Positions 1 to 12,000 of a DNA stretch of 64,000 nucleotides are shown here, in pieces. The translations under genes and the position numbers were made by a program. How positions within the stretch are numbered: position 1 is the first letter of the stretch; each line of letters begins with the position of its first letter. The notes beneath the pieces are model-generated. The model saw nothing but the letters and a program-made list of their open reading frames with translations. It searched no databases and was not told the origin of the DNA. The stretch is from Eutypa lata (taxonomy: Eukaryota; Ascomycota; Sordariomycetes; Xylariales; Diatrypaceae): the NCBI GenBank assembly GCA_022661535.1, contig JAKULF010000015.1:744001-808000 (forward strand). Reading direction: 5' to 3'.

Positions 1-931
1 TAAAGCGGTTTCTCATATAACTCCACATACCTAAATCGAATAACAAGGTGGAGGCTATCATTGCAATGGAATTTCACATACATGTGATCGTCAAGCCAGA
101 CCGATCGATGTGCTTCAGTCGTACGGAGTTTTCTATGGTACGAAGTAGTTAATTGAGTTCATTTTTTTTATTAATTTTGTGTGTGGACAAGTCAGTTGGG
201 TAGCTATTCTTATTTTAGATACCTACATAAAAGACTTGCGTGTTTTGCAGCTGAACAGAGCTTGGGAGGTAATTAATTTTTAGCAACACAAAGCTGATGG
301 ATGACCTGGTAGAAGTGCAATAATTTTGTATATATCTACACCTCCATAAGTGGGATCTCTCTAGGTGGGATGTATGTCGTAATTTATCTTTATCGTTATC
401 GCTATCGTTAATTGTAATCGTAGGCAGAAACGAACTCGTTAATTCTACTCCATGTATGCAGGTGTGTTGACGGGCAACCATTATCACTCAGGTACCGTAA
501 AGGAAAATGGGAACCCTGGTGCCTAAGGGTGAACAATAAGCACTTGATGAACACATGACAGCCCTCTTGTCTTCGGAGTTTTCGGTGTTCACCCCGCCCA
601 TTGGAACATTGAAGCATTCCTTTTTGGTATCTTTCATTTGCTATTTGTCCAATATCATCTTGACAAGTAGTACCAATCCAGCCTTTTATTAGTCTTCCAA
701 TACTGTCTAACTTAGATTCACTCGGTCAATAAGCATAGAGTTTTCAATTTCGCTGATCAATATAGAAGCTTACAAACTTCATCGTCGAGAATAGGGGTTT
801 GTAACTTCACTGACCGGCACAAAGGCTTGCGACATTGCTAACTTTACTTTAGACTCAAAAAAAGAAGAGATACGCAGTTTGTAAACTGCCATCCGACCTA
901 GATCCTGGCGACTGCCCATCATCACCAAGCC
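1..931. other. Spacer, no gene seen
   Basis: AT-rich sequence with frequent stops in all frames. Only short open stretches without fungal-like codon use or splice structure are present. I see no RNA gene or repeat. Confidence 0.5.
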
Positions 932-2441
932 ATGGAATCTTTCACGCCACTGATGTGGCCTCAGAGCTATGGGGGAAACCGAGACCCCAGACTTCCTTTA
1001 TCGACCTTTCGTAACTATCAACCACCGGTCATGTCAAGTTGCAGCCATATTACGGTATGTATTAAAAATATATCTTCTTGGTTCCTAAGACTCTTCTCCT
1101 AGAAGTGTCTTCAAATCCTATCGACCTCCATTACGACTGCTAACCTGTTCGTAGATGGCGCGCTTTTACGACAAGAACTTGACCTGCTCTTTGTGTCAGA
1201 AACCAGGCCAATAGGGATGGCTCTACCGCTGCACAGAGGACAGGGAGGTCCTCATTGAGGACGCTATGAGAAAGGGCCATTTGGTATGTTCGGCCTGCTC
1301 CTGCTGCAATGAATTGAGCTATAAGCTGCTAATTCTAGATCTAGGTGTGTTTTGACCGTCTGGGATTGTCGTTTGGCGATGTGTCCCAAGTCAAGACCCG
1401 GAGCGCTGAGAGCCGATCGGACAAGCTGAGTTTCCTGAAGGAAATCACCCCCGAGCAGATGCAGACGTATACTCCAGACCAGGTTGCTACCATCTTGAAG
1501 CAACGGGAACATGTAAGTCTTTTTATTGCTTCAGTTTAGAAGCCTTAGCTTATGCGGGAAAAAACAGCTTTTGGAGGTAATCGACCAAGACCAAGACCGA
1601 GAGTATCAGACTGCACTTGGCTATCCGGATTCGGGGAAGAAGCCCTGGGTTCCTGATCAGGCTGATGAGTGCCAGTACAAATGCTGTCACAGGTGCCGAC
1701 CAGCTCTCCTAGGACGCTCCTACCTGAGTCTGAATGGAATTGTGGAGGGCGAGATACCCACTACTGCAGTGACTGGTTTCGGATTCCATCATGCAGGAGC
1801 TCGACCTGTGATGGATGTAGACATTGTCAAGAATCTTGGATGTCGAAGTGTTCCTTGGGTATGTTTGACTTATCTCGTGTTGATTAATTACGATGATATA
1901 CTGATTTAGAATATAGCCCCAAGCTCAGCCTGATAGACTGTTGTCTCTAACTGCATTGTCAACTCTAACTTTGGCTTCTTTTTTAAGTTCCTCAGAAGAA
2001 GATGAAAAAGTAGAGGAGAAGGATGACAACAAGAACATGAACGATGCCGATTACGACGAGTACAAGGATGATGACGAGTACGAGAACGCGACCGATATCG
2101 ATACCGAAGAGTGCAAGGGCAAGGACGAGAAAGATATCGTCGACTCTGGAGGTAATGCTTCAGCCCGACGGGGGTGGCTGCGACGTCGGGGATCTCTGAG
2201 ACATGGAATTCAGAACCTTCGCGAACTGTACCATGGCCGGGGTCGTCTCCGGACTTCTTTGGCGCCACGCCCGCTTGGAGCCAGCGAGAAGACGGCGGCT
2301 TCGCAGGGTCATTCACGGACAATGATAGAGGAAGAGCTGGAAGAGGGACAGTTCCACGATACTCCATTGACTGTGGAGCATGGCATCGCCGTGCTAGAGG
2401 AGAGTGTTGAGTCCGGCGTCCCTGATATCGTCCAGGTATAA
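932..2441 (+). pseudogene. Five-exon fungal gene of unknown function with an in-frame TAG
   Basis: I do not recognise a named family. The proposed exons are 932-1054, 1155-1283, 1345-1512, 1568-1858 and 1917-2441. All four introns are phase 0, 55-100 nt long, with GTATGT or GTAAGT donors and TAG/CAG acceptors. Exon 2 begins with a Cys-x2-Cys motif (CSLCQKPG) and is followed by a GWLYRCTEDRE segment. Exon 3 holds a KLSFLKEITPEQ segment. Exon 4 holds a second cysteine cluster (CQYKCCHRCR) and a GFGFHHAG stretch. Exon 5 is strongly acidic, then basic. The 19th codon of exon 2 (1212-1214) is TAG, between the Cys-x2-Cys motif and GWLYRC. Read through, the protein would be about 411 residues. The rest of the frame is intact, so this is either a very recent pseudogene, a strain-specific null allele or a sequence error. 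The start at 932 is the first ATG in phase and is the least certain boundary. Confidence 0.6.
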
Positions 2442-3324
2442 AATCAATCGCCTGTCTGGATGGCAACACGGCTCATAGTTTGGAATCCAAACTTTGGATG
2501 ATGTTTAAATAGGGCATATTGGAGGTTTTCTTTTGCTTTACGAAGTTAACTTCTTGTGTAGAAGAAGGGTTGATTTTACCGCTTAGAAGGGCGGCATGTT
2601 TGATATCCAAGGGGCTGTGCTGGTAGGAGGCATACGAGCATATGAGCATACAATGAGCAAATACGGTGGCCAATACCTGAGACATGATAGTCAGGTTTTA
2701 TTATACATAGGTTTGCAGCAGTATCAAAGTAGTTAAGTAGCTACATAGTTTGTCTTTTGCTAAATAAGGATGAGGGTTTTAACTGATATTCACAATGCAG
2801 TGATCAACCCAAGTTCGGCAATAGTGAAAGCTATGTACATACCTATTGTTATATGCACATAGGACATACATAGGTTGAGAATACCTAGTTAACTGTGCTT
2901 ACGGATGCAGGTTGGATATCCAGAGTCGGCTATTGGTGGGCTTGTGAACCTGCCATGACCCACCGCCTTCTTTTACCACCCGCTCAATTCACTCAATTGG
3001 TTGTAGTTGGTTACATCATCCCGCTCCTCCAAAATATTTTGCTTAGAAACCAACCAACTGGCCGGGACGGGACTCTACATTCATACAAATACTTATGCAT
3101 GCACGTACGAAGTATGTTAGTCTAGTTAGTACCTAGACAGCTTAGCCAACCTCAAATCATGTAATAAAATTTATACATTGATCTCAGCTTCACGATATCC
3201 TTTCCCACTAACACTTACTCCCCTCCTATAGGATCGCCGACCGGTCACTCATACCTACATATATCTTCTATATATAAAACACGCAACCCATAATCAAGGA
3301 GAACCTACATAGCAATAACTCGAA
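2442..3324. other. Spacer between the first gene and ISA2
   Basis: No convincing coding region. The final 100 bases before ISA2 contain a TATATAAA-like stretch near 3271-3280, which could serve as a core promoter for ISA2; this is inference only. Confidence 0.35.
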
Positions 3325-4541
3325 ATGACGCCCCTCCGTTGCTCATCCTCTACTCCGGCATCGGCCGCAAGATTATTCGTGCAGTTGAGCTGCGCACGGC
3401 GCACCACCAACGCCACAGCAGCGTCATCTTCCCCGATCCTCGACGTACTCCTTCCCCGATCGTCGCTGCTGCTGCCGGCTGCAACCCGGTCTATCCATGG
3501 CAGCAGTAGTAGCGCCGGATCTCGCAAAGGGGGCCTTCGATCCCAACCTGGTCCCACGGTACCAACAACATCAACGAACCTGAATCATAGCAACAGCAGT
3601 GGAGATGCCCACACAATACGCAGTAGTCAAAGCCATGTGTTTGCCTCTTCTTCTTGGGGCTTCTCGCCACGTTGCCGCCACCACCACCACCAACACCACA
3701 ACCAACGTGCACTCTTTAGCACCACGGCCGCAATGCGCAAGACGGAGGTAATCTACAATCCGCAGCAGGACGAGGATGGCAGCGAGATGCTGATGGAGAT
3801 TACGCCGCGGGCTGCAAATGTGAGTTGTTATGGCGTCTGAACATCACTCGTGAACATCTTCACGCCCCCTTTTCCCCCCTAACCCTGCCTGCCCCTCTCC
3901 GCCCTCCCCTAAGTATTAGATGTAGATGGGCGTTGTGTCCTCACTTGAAAAATACCAAACAAACAAACAATAGCTAACACAAAGCTAACCTAACCCTCCC
4001 TCCACAGCGCCTCTCCAAAATCATGGCTCAAGACCAGAACCCGGACCTCGCGCTGCGAATCCAGGTCGAGTCGGGCGGATGCCACGGGTTCCAGTACCTG
4101 ATGTCGCTGACGACGCTCCCACCACTACCTCAATCCGCATCCACATCCGCATCCGCATCCGCATCCCCTTCCTCATCATCATCATCATCACCACCCGAAC
4201 CACCAACCCCCTCCGAAGAAGTAGCAGCCGAAGTGACGCCCTCAACAACAACGAGCAACACACCCACCACCACGCCCGATCTGCGCGAGGACGACACGGT
4301 GTTCGCGTTCGTGAAGGAGGAGGAAGGACAACAGCAGCAACCTCCTTCTCCCAGTAGTAGTAGTAGTAGAAGTAGTAGTCCTCCGAAAATCGTGCTCGAC
4401 GGGCCGAGTCTGCAGTTGCTCCGGGGCAGCAAGGTGGACTACACGATGGAGTTGATCGGGAGCCAGTTCAAGATCTCGGACAACCCGCACGCTACGAGCA
4501 GCTGTGGGTGTGGGACTAGCTTCGACATCAAGGATCTCTGA
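3325..4541 (+). CDS. ISA2: Mitochondrial iron-sulfur cluster assembly protein Isa2 (A-type/HesB)
   Basis: A-type carrier proteins act late in mitochondrial Fe-S assembly, delivering [4Fe-4S] clusters to enzymes such as aconitase and radical-SAM proteins. Exons are 3325-3819 and 4008-4541, with a phase 0 intron (GTGAGT...CACAG) falling between ITPRAAN and RLSKIMAQ. The product is about 342 residues. A long Ser/Arg-rich, acid-poor N-terminal region ending near RALFSTTAAMRK fits a mitochondrial presequence. The three family cysteines are visible: Cys190 in ESGGCHGFQY, and Cys331 and Cys333 in SSCGCGTSFD. Compared with the usual A-type core of about 110 residues, the domain is interrupted twice. 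A Pro/Ser/Thr-rich stretch of roughly 60 residues follows FQYLMSLTTL, and a Gln/Ser tract follows DDTVFAFV. Neither insertion shows good splice sites, so they are probably translated. Family assignment is secure; the presequence is inferred. Confidence 0.93.
4140..4190 (+). repeat. Hexa-/trinucleotide repeat inside ISA2 (CATCCG and TCA units)
   Basis: Repeated CATCCG-type hexamers pass directly into a TCA run. They encode alternating Ser-Ala and then Ser in the first low-complexity insertion of ISA2. Replication slippage is a likely origin. Confidence 0.75.
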
Positions 4542-5337
4542 TTTTTCCTTTTTCTCTAGTTGTGTCTTATGAGGAATGCTATGATGATGGCGTGGGGTGG
4601 ATTGTAGATATGTAACTTAACGAAGGAGGGAGGGAGAGAGATATATATATACATACCTATTTGCAAGCCTCGTTTTTATGCATAGACAGTGATGAGCTTG
4701 CCTCTACGTTGAGACTGTATCCTATTTTCTTTGATAGGCACGGTAGTACGTTACGAGGGTCAGGGGAGTATGTGATACCTACCTACTCTCACCAGGTAGC
4801 TAGTTGATACCAAGACGAACAGTTGAATCCTAAGAAATCTTTTATAAACATACCGCTCCTAAGTACACAAACATTGCCACACACTTGTCTAATACCAAAT
4901 GTGAGGCTAAATTTCCAGAATGCTCAAACTTCTTTGCGTCATGCGTAAAGGACATTGTTGAATTTAAGGTTGGTGATATGGCTATTTCGTCCAGTTTAGT
5001 CACTTGCACTAATCATATAGATATTCTCTTATGTTATCATGTAGCTGTTCAACGCCGTGACGCCTGGTTAAGGAACAAGACACCTACGTCATACTGGACA
5101 TATTACACAACGGGGAGGGAGAATTAAGCCAATGCATCATCAACCTATGAGGGTTTGTATTCATCAACTATAGCACGTGGGCACGACTTTCATTTTGGGT
5201 AGAGCGAATTGGTCATGAAAATCTCAATTCATTGATAGCAGCAGTCATTCCGGATCCCTTTTTTTACCAACGCCGAGTACCCCATGCAGAATCATGTCCC
5301 TTAATGCTAGACCCTTCATTTACGGCAAATAACCGAC
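4542..5337. other. Spacer between convergent ISA2 and RPL7
   Basis: Contains the 3' ends of both genes and a short AT dinucleotide run near 4640-4650. An 80-codon open stretch at 4885-5127 has no family resemblance and no coding bias. It is not annotated as a gene. Confidence 0.45.
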
Positions 5338-6947
5338 TTAGTTCATTTGGCGGACGAGAGCGTTGATCTTGTCCTCCCGGTTACCCAGGTCACCACCCTC
5401 GATGAAGTGCTTGAACTTGCGGGGACGGAAGCCACCGGTGGGGTTGCTCAGCTTGAAGGGCCACAGGAAGTTGGAGGCCTGCTTGAAGTTGGGGCCAACG
5501 GTGTAGATCTCGTGGATCAGATCCTCGATGCAGATGATACCGTACTTGCCGAGGTTCTCCTCAATGATGGCGTTGTCGGTGAGGGCAACACGCTGCTTGT
5601 TGATCTTGCCGTATCCACGCTTGTAGATGAGCTCCTTGATGGTCTTAAGGTTGGGGTAACCGTAAGCAATCCACGGCTCGACAACCTTCAACATCTCAGT
5701 GGTAGCCTTGCTGATGCGGACGAAGACACCGTTGTTGATCTGGAGAAGACGGAGGAGCTGGAGGATCTTGCGAGGCTTAGGGGCAATCTTGTTGATACTG
5801 TTTCTTGGTAAGCACACGCCTTGTGACAAGGTCATCTTGATTTGATTTCACATACCCCTTGATTCGGACGACGAAGATCAGCTTGTCCTCAGCATCGACC
5901 TGGAAGGCACCTTCCTGCTTGGCAACGCGGTGAAGGCGGATCTTCTCGCGCTCCGCATCGCGGTACTCCTTAACGTACTTCTCAGCACGCTTGAAGATGA
6001 CACCGCGCTTCTCCTTGTTGGCCTATATGAATTCGAGTTAGCCTCGTGGGTGCATAAGATAATTAGATAACATAAAGATATCTCCTCGTCGATCAGACCC
6101 GAAAGATGGTATTTTGCAACAGCATTGACCTTGGTCTAGTCGCAAAGTAGTTTTGTGCATCACGTCGTCTCAGAAATATAAAGGGGGTTCTAATGACTAA
6201 CCTTCTTTCTCTGCTCGATCTCAGCGGACTTCTCAGCGCGAGCCTTCTCCTGGCTCTTGCGCTTCTTCAGCAGGGTCTCGGGGACGAGAATGTCTTGTTG
6301 GGTAGGGACGGTACTGTAGTCAAACTTAGATTAGTACGTAGTCCACCATCATACTTTGAATTATGATCAAGGTGAGCGCCGGTTGGAGAATTGCCGACTG
6401 TGCGACATTCTCAGCGGTAGCTAACTCGAAAGAGATGGATTTAATCGGTGGGATAACCAGAAGCTTGCCAATTCCTGTTTTTCAAGGGTCAAGACTAAGC
6501 TTTCTAGAGCCCATCTCATCCGACAACGCCTTAGACAAAGCTAAGATATGATACACGCGATACATCGAAGCCATCTGGTAGATTGTTTCCAACCATTTAG
6601 AAGACTTCAAATCACGGCAAATAATTTTAAGAGAGATAGACTAAGCTATCATCCCCAACGCCCCAGACAACATCTCTAAGTCCTCAAGCTGTAATTTCAA
6701 GCCTGTCGAACAGAGGGAGAAGTCTAGGAAAAGATCGAGCTGGCTTGCAGTGCCTTCTTTTGATATTATCATCTTTCGGGAAACATGAAGTTTCCTTGGG
6801 ATGAGGATATCACAAGAAGCTAGCACTGCGATCCAGTCGAGAGGACCACGACAATCTGCAAGAATCCAAGACCGGGCATTTCTTCTTCTTCTTCTTCTTC
6901 TTCTTCAATGTAATAAAAGGGAATTAGGGAAGAGCATACGGAGCCAT
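5338..6947 (-). CDS. RPL7: 60S ribosomal protein L7 (uL30)
   Basis: Structural protein of the large ribosomal subunit. Four exons on the minus strand: 6940-6947 (only ATG GCT CC), 6202-6313, 5856-6022 and 5338-5797, giving 248 residues, close to yeast Rpl7 (about 244). Phases agree at every junction: [34 protein letters not shown]. Hallmark segments are [45 protein letters not shown] and [14 protein letters not shown]. Intron 1 is long (626 nt). Intron 2 (6023-6201) hosts a box C/D snoRNA, as RPL7 introns do in budding yeast. The gene is head-to-head with RPS14, 468 bp away. Confidence 0.97.
6086..6170 (-). ncRNA. Box C/D snoRNA (snR39/snR59/U51 family) in RPL7 intron 2
   Basis: On the minus strand a C-box-like GTGATGC (6157-6163, 6 of 7 to RTGATGA) is followed about 60 nt later by a perfect D box CTGA (6093-6096). 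The 14 nt directly upstream of the D box (complement of 6097-6110) read ACCATCTTTCGGGT. This is fully complementary to the conserved 25S/28S rRNA segment ACCCGAAAGATGGT. By the D+5 rule the modified base would be the G of ACCCG. From memory that is G805 in yeast numbering, two bases from A807, the target of snR39/snR59. Yeast snR39 and snR59 also sit in RPL7 introns, which supports homology by position. The terminal stem is weak (about 3-4 pairs), so the ends given are approximate. No convincing D' box was seen. Confidence 0.8.
6883..6906. repeat. (TTC)n microsatellite in RPL7 intron 1
   Basis: About eight TTC units on the plus strand, that is GAA units in the transcript, close to the 5' end of RPL7 intron 1. 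No function is evident. Confidence 0.85.
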
Positions 6948-7415
6948 TTTGTCGAGACTAGCCGTTGGGCGTGAGTTGTCGATTGGCGTTGGTCGTTGGG
7001 TGTTGAAGTTGAACTGGCTGGAAAGAAAAGAGAAGGGGGAAAAACCAGGAACCGAAAGTTCAGTCCTCGTCAGGTAGTGAGAAAACTAAAATTTCGTGTG
7101 GATGTGGATTGTAAAGTGGAGATAAAAGTGTCTGATTGGTTGTATCAGTGTTTAACTCATGCGGTCAAAGCTCCTTATCTTAGCGAAAAGTAGGGTTCAC
7201 TCTTATCTGCCTTATTATCACTTTAGATTTTGCATCACAACTTCAATATCCAACTACTGCCGATCCTGACCGCCAGTGCCATTCCACCCCCACCCACGCA
7301 AAAAATCACAGGCACCTCTGACTGAATCTGAGAATTAATTCTTCGAGATCTTCTTCACGCTACATTACCATCCATCCATCCAGCCAAAGTCAATCCCTCA
7401 CACCAAAATCCAACA
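6948..7415. promoter_or_regulatory. Shared divergent promoter region of RPL7 and RPS14
   Basis: 468 bp separate the start codons of two ribosomal protein genes transcribed away from each other. The interval must hold both core promoters and 5' UTRs. A pyrimidine-rich stretch lies just upstream of RPS14 (7290-7410), as is common for fungal ribosomal protein genes. I could not assign a specific factor site with confidence. Confidence 0.6.
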
Positions 7416-8106
<691 letters not shown>

Positions 8107-9067
8107 TCGCATCCACCCACGTCTCCCTTATTATCATCTCGGTTGCTGCCTAGTTACGACTATACGACTACGACTACGACGACAACGACGATGATGATAT
8201 TATGGGTAAAGCGGCGGCTGCGATGGCGCGGGGGTCATGGTTTTGCATCTAGACTTCTTCTCTTGTGGCGTTGACAATTACGAGGAGAACGGCATGAAAA
8301 ATTCATTAGGGATCTCTCTCTCGGAAGAAGAGCATGCCTGGTCTCCAACCCCAAATTATCACTACTTTCTCTATCTTCAATAGGAGAGATTGTGGTGTGT
8401 GGTGGCTTCGCCAAACCTGTCACATGATGCTTCTGGCACAGCTACAGCAGAGAAATCAATGAATGAAACAAAACAAAAGACACCCATGATGGTTACCAAC
8501 AATTTTGGCTTGTGCTACTATTTTCGTGTGATGGTATGAGATGTCAATTGTGATTGTGTGAAAATGTCAAGTCAATATCCACATAGTTATCGTTGGAAGT
8601 ACTACGGCCTAGAGGTTGACGTGAAATGCCTTATTATGACAAGTCCCTAAGTTCAGGTCCGAAGTACTACGGCCTAGAGGTTGACGTGAAATGCCTTATT
8701 ATGACAAGTCCCTAAGTTCAGGTCCGAAGTTCAGCATCGCAGGTTACTCTACATTTAAACGCCGAAGGTCGTTTGTATTAAGCAATTACAAATCCAACAA
8801 CACCAGCTTGTCTGTGTATGTAGGTATGTATCTAAGTAGGGATGCAGATATACATATGTGCAAAACCAACCGTCAAAACGCCGGGTATCATGAACCTTCC
8901 CCCCATACCTTTCAAGGCACCTTGCTAGCATACGAACTCCATATATGCATTCTTTCTCGAGTAACCACCTAGGTAAGTAAGCAATCTCAACCTAAGCCTT
9001 AGTAGGTACTTATGTATGTATGTATTATACCAACATACCAACCTGCCTCCCCTCCCCTCCGTCTCCT
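8107..9067. other. Spacer between convergent RPS14 and the RAD26-like gene
   Basis: Holds the 3' ends of both genes and the 65-bp tandem duplication annotated separately. No coding region is supported. Confidence 0.5.
8596..8730. repeat. 65-bp perfect tandem duplication
   Basis: The block starting GAAGTACTACGGCCTAGAGG at 8596 recurs identically at 8661 with a period of 65 bp. A third GAAGT at 8726 closes the array. The GAAGT pentamer therefore flanks and joins the copies, as expected of a duplication mediated by short homology. Confidence 0.95.
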
Positions 9068-12000
9068 TTACCGCAAAGCCCAGATAGCCCGCATGCTCGA
9101 GCCCTTCTTCTCCATGCGCGCGACGCGGTTCAGCGCCCCCTTGAACTCGGTCGACTGCTGGTTCGTCACGCAATACGGATTGAAGTGGTCGACGAGCAGC
9201 TTCGTCGGCACCTGCCCGCCGTGCCGCCGGATGAAGTCCGGGATCATCCTTTCGAAGTCCTTAGACCGCAGGTTCGACGATTTGGCTCCGCTACCGCTAG
9301 GGTTAGGCGATGCCGTGCGAGAGGAGCCGCTTCCACTGCCGCCACCGCCGGGACTCAAACCCTGCCGGTCCGCAAGCCCCGCTAAGATGCCCGCTGAGCC
9401 CGGACCGGCGCCTCCACCGCGGCCACCACCGCCACGGCGGATGTTAGCCCCTGGTCGACCGGCCTCGCCGACTTCGCCGGTCCATGTGACGGTACCGATA
9501 GGCACGGAACGGGCCTGCTCGGCGGCGCGGCGGAGGGAAGCGGCCGCTTGAGCTGCGACGCGGTTGGCCTCATGCTGGAGGACTGCACGGTTCGCCTGAG
9601 GCTTACGATTGCCGTTGACGATCTCGTCGTGCTCAAGAGCTGAGTGGACGCCGGAACGGGCGAAGAGGCCCTCCATGATGCGGTCTTCCTCGTTAGGGGC
9701 GGGTTGGGCGGATTTGTCGGTCTGGTAGTCCTCTAGACTAGCTACACCGGTAATGCCGCGGAGATCCTCGGAGTTGTCATTCTCAGGGGCTGGTTCGTCG
9801 CTAGATATCTGAGCCGTACCCGACGCTGGTGTTTTCGCATCTGATGCGCTCGGGGGTGGAGGCGGTAATGAAGCTGGTGCCCCTTTCCGCGTCGGCGAGT
9901 TGGTGAACTTGACTTCAGAACCCTCGAATAGCTTCCCGGTCTCGGTCGTGCCCTCTTCAGAAGAGCCTAGAGTAAACAGGTCATGCAGATCATGCAGCTG
10001 AAATGTGGTGCGCTGCTTCGGGTCTTTCAAGACCTTGTTGCTGAGGAATTGTTTGAAGATCTGTCGGTGGTAAATCTTCTCCTCTATGGTGCCTGCAGTC
10101 ATCAGTCGGTAGATAGTAACTTCCTTCTTTTGACCGAGGCGCCATGCTCTTTCGCGGGCTTGCATATCGGTCGAGGGGTTCCAGTCGGGGTCGAAAATAA
10201 TGACTCGATTTGCTCCTGTCAGGTTGACACCTAATCCGCCGACCTTTGTCGTGAGTAGGAATAGGTCGATCTCTGGGTCGCTGTTAAATTGGTCGACTAG
10301 ATTTTGTCTGTCTTTGATTGCTGTTCCACCATCCATTCGTAGATATCTGATGCCATCTAGGCGCTTCACGAAGTCTTCGAGGATATCAAGCATCTGAACA
10401 CCTTGACTGAACAAGAGTGTTTTGTGGCCGAATCGCTTCCACATTTGTAACAGAGCCTTGACGACTTGCATTTTGCCAGATCTATTGGCCATTCCCCATC
10501 TGTATCCAGCTTTGTTCTTCAGGCGAGGGTCAAGCAGATCCGGGTGGTTGCAGATCTTCCGTAGAATATCAATGCCGTACAGAGACTGTCTCGTTCTATT
10601 TATGATAGCAGACATTTCATCCGATTGGAGGAACAACTCGTACGCATCTTGTTGCGGTCTGGTGAGTTTACAGAAGAGAACCTGCTCGCTTTTCTTGGGG
10701 AGATCAGCTGCGACGTCCACTTTGAGTCTCTGTAGTAGATATGGACTGATGGTGTCTTTGAGAGTCTCGGCACACTTCTGAGCTGTCATGATTTGCAAGT
10801 TCGTAGCGTTCGCATACCCCCCTAGTCGAATCGGAATCTCAAACTGGTTGCGGAAATCGACCAATGTTCCTAGTCGCATCGGGAAGATGAAGTCAAAGAG
10901 TGACCATAACTCCATCAAATTATTCTGCATCGGGGTCCCGGACAGGATGACCCGGTTCTGGGTGCGCAGTTCCTTGCAATAAATGGTGATAGCCGTATTT
11001 GGGTTACGGATCTTGTGGCCCTCGTCCAGAACAGCGTATCCCCAGTCTACCGGAATCAAGATGTTACCGTAGGTTTGTAAACCAGCATAGGTGGTGACCA
11101 ACACATGACCGTGTTTAACAACTCTGTCAACAATTTTCTTAGCAGGCTTATTGACCGTGCGGGCATCCTCTCGCTGATCCCATGATAAGTCCTCATCTTC
11201 AATTACGCCCTCGTCCCTAACGTTGAGCATACCACTACCAGAAGAATGGAGAATAGACACCCGTAGAGGCGGCCACCAGCGATGGAATTCGTTGACCCAC
11301 TGCTTGAGCACAGTTGCTGGTGCCACGACGATGACAGGTTTGTCGAGCATTTTACTGTAGTGTAGTGCCGTGACAAAAGAGATGAGTTGTACCGTTTTAC
11401 CTAAGCCCATCTCGTCGCCAATGATGCCACCGACCTTCTGGTTATAAAGCTCGGCAAGCCATTGCACACCAGTCTTCTGGTAGTCAAACAAGGCAGGGTA
11501 GATATCGCCAGGTAATTTGAGACCATTTTCAAAATGATGGTCAGGTTCGTCTGGTGAAGGTTTGAACCATTCCTCATCTTCTTCGGCAACATCATCAGCA
11601 CCTTCTTCACCTTGGCTTAGCGCTTCTGCAGCTTTCTCTTGTTTCCGCCGCAGTCTTGCTCTGCTACGTCTTTCGACCCAATCTGCAAGTCGAGTCTGGT
11701 AGTTGGCCTCGTCCCCGTCATCGATCTTGCTAATGTCCAACTTCCCCTCATCCTTTGGTGTTTTGGCAGGCCGTCTCTTTCGTGGTTTCTCGGTAAGATC
11801 AAAATCTTCAGACTCTTCGTCATCGTCATCGTCATCGATAAAGTCGGCTTCTGGTCTAACACCATCGGATGCTTGCGGTGTAAATTCATCGTCGGAGGTC
11901 GCAGCTCGCTCAACCCTCCGCTTCTTCCGCGGACGTAGAGAGAATTCACTGTCGGGGGTTGTTGTAGTGACATCAGGTTCCTCGGCAAACCCAGGCGCAC

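Noticed and set aside
4885..5127. 80-codon frame between ISA2 and RPL7
   Set aside because: No conserved motif, AT-rich random codon use and no splice context.
6314..6939. A second snoRNA in RPL7 intron 1
   Set aside because: Some ATGATG-like and CTGA words occur, but spacing is poor and no stretch before a CTGA matches rRNA that I recognise.
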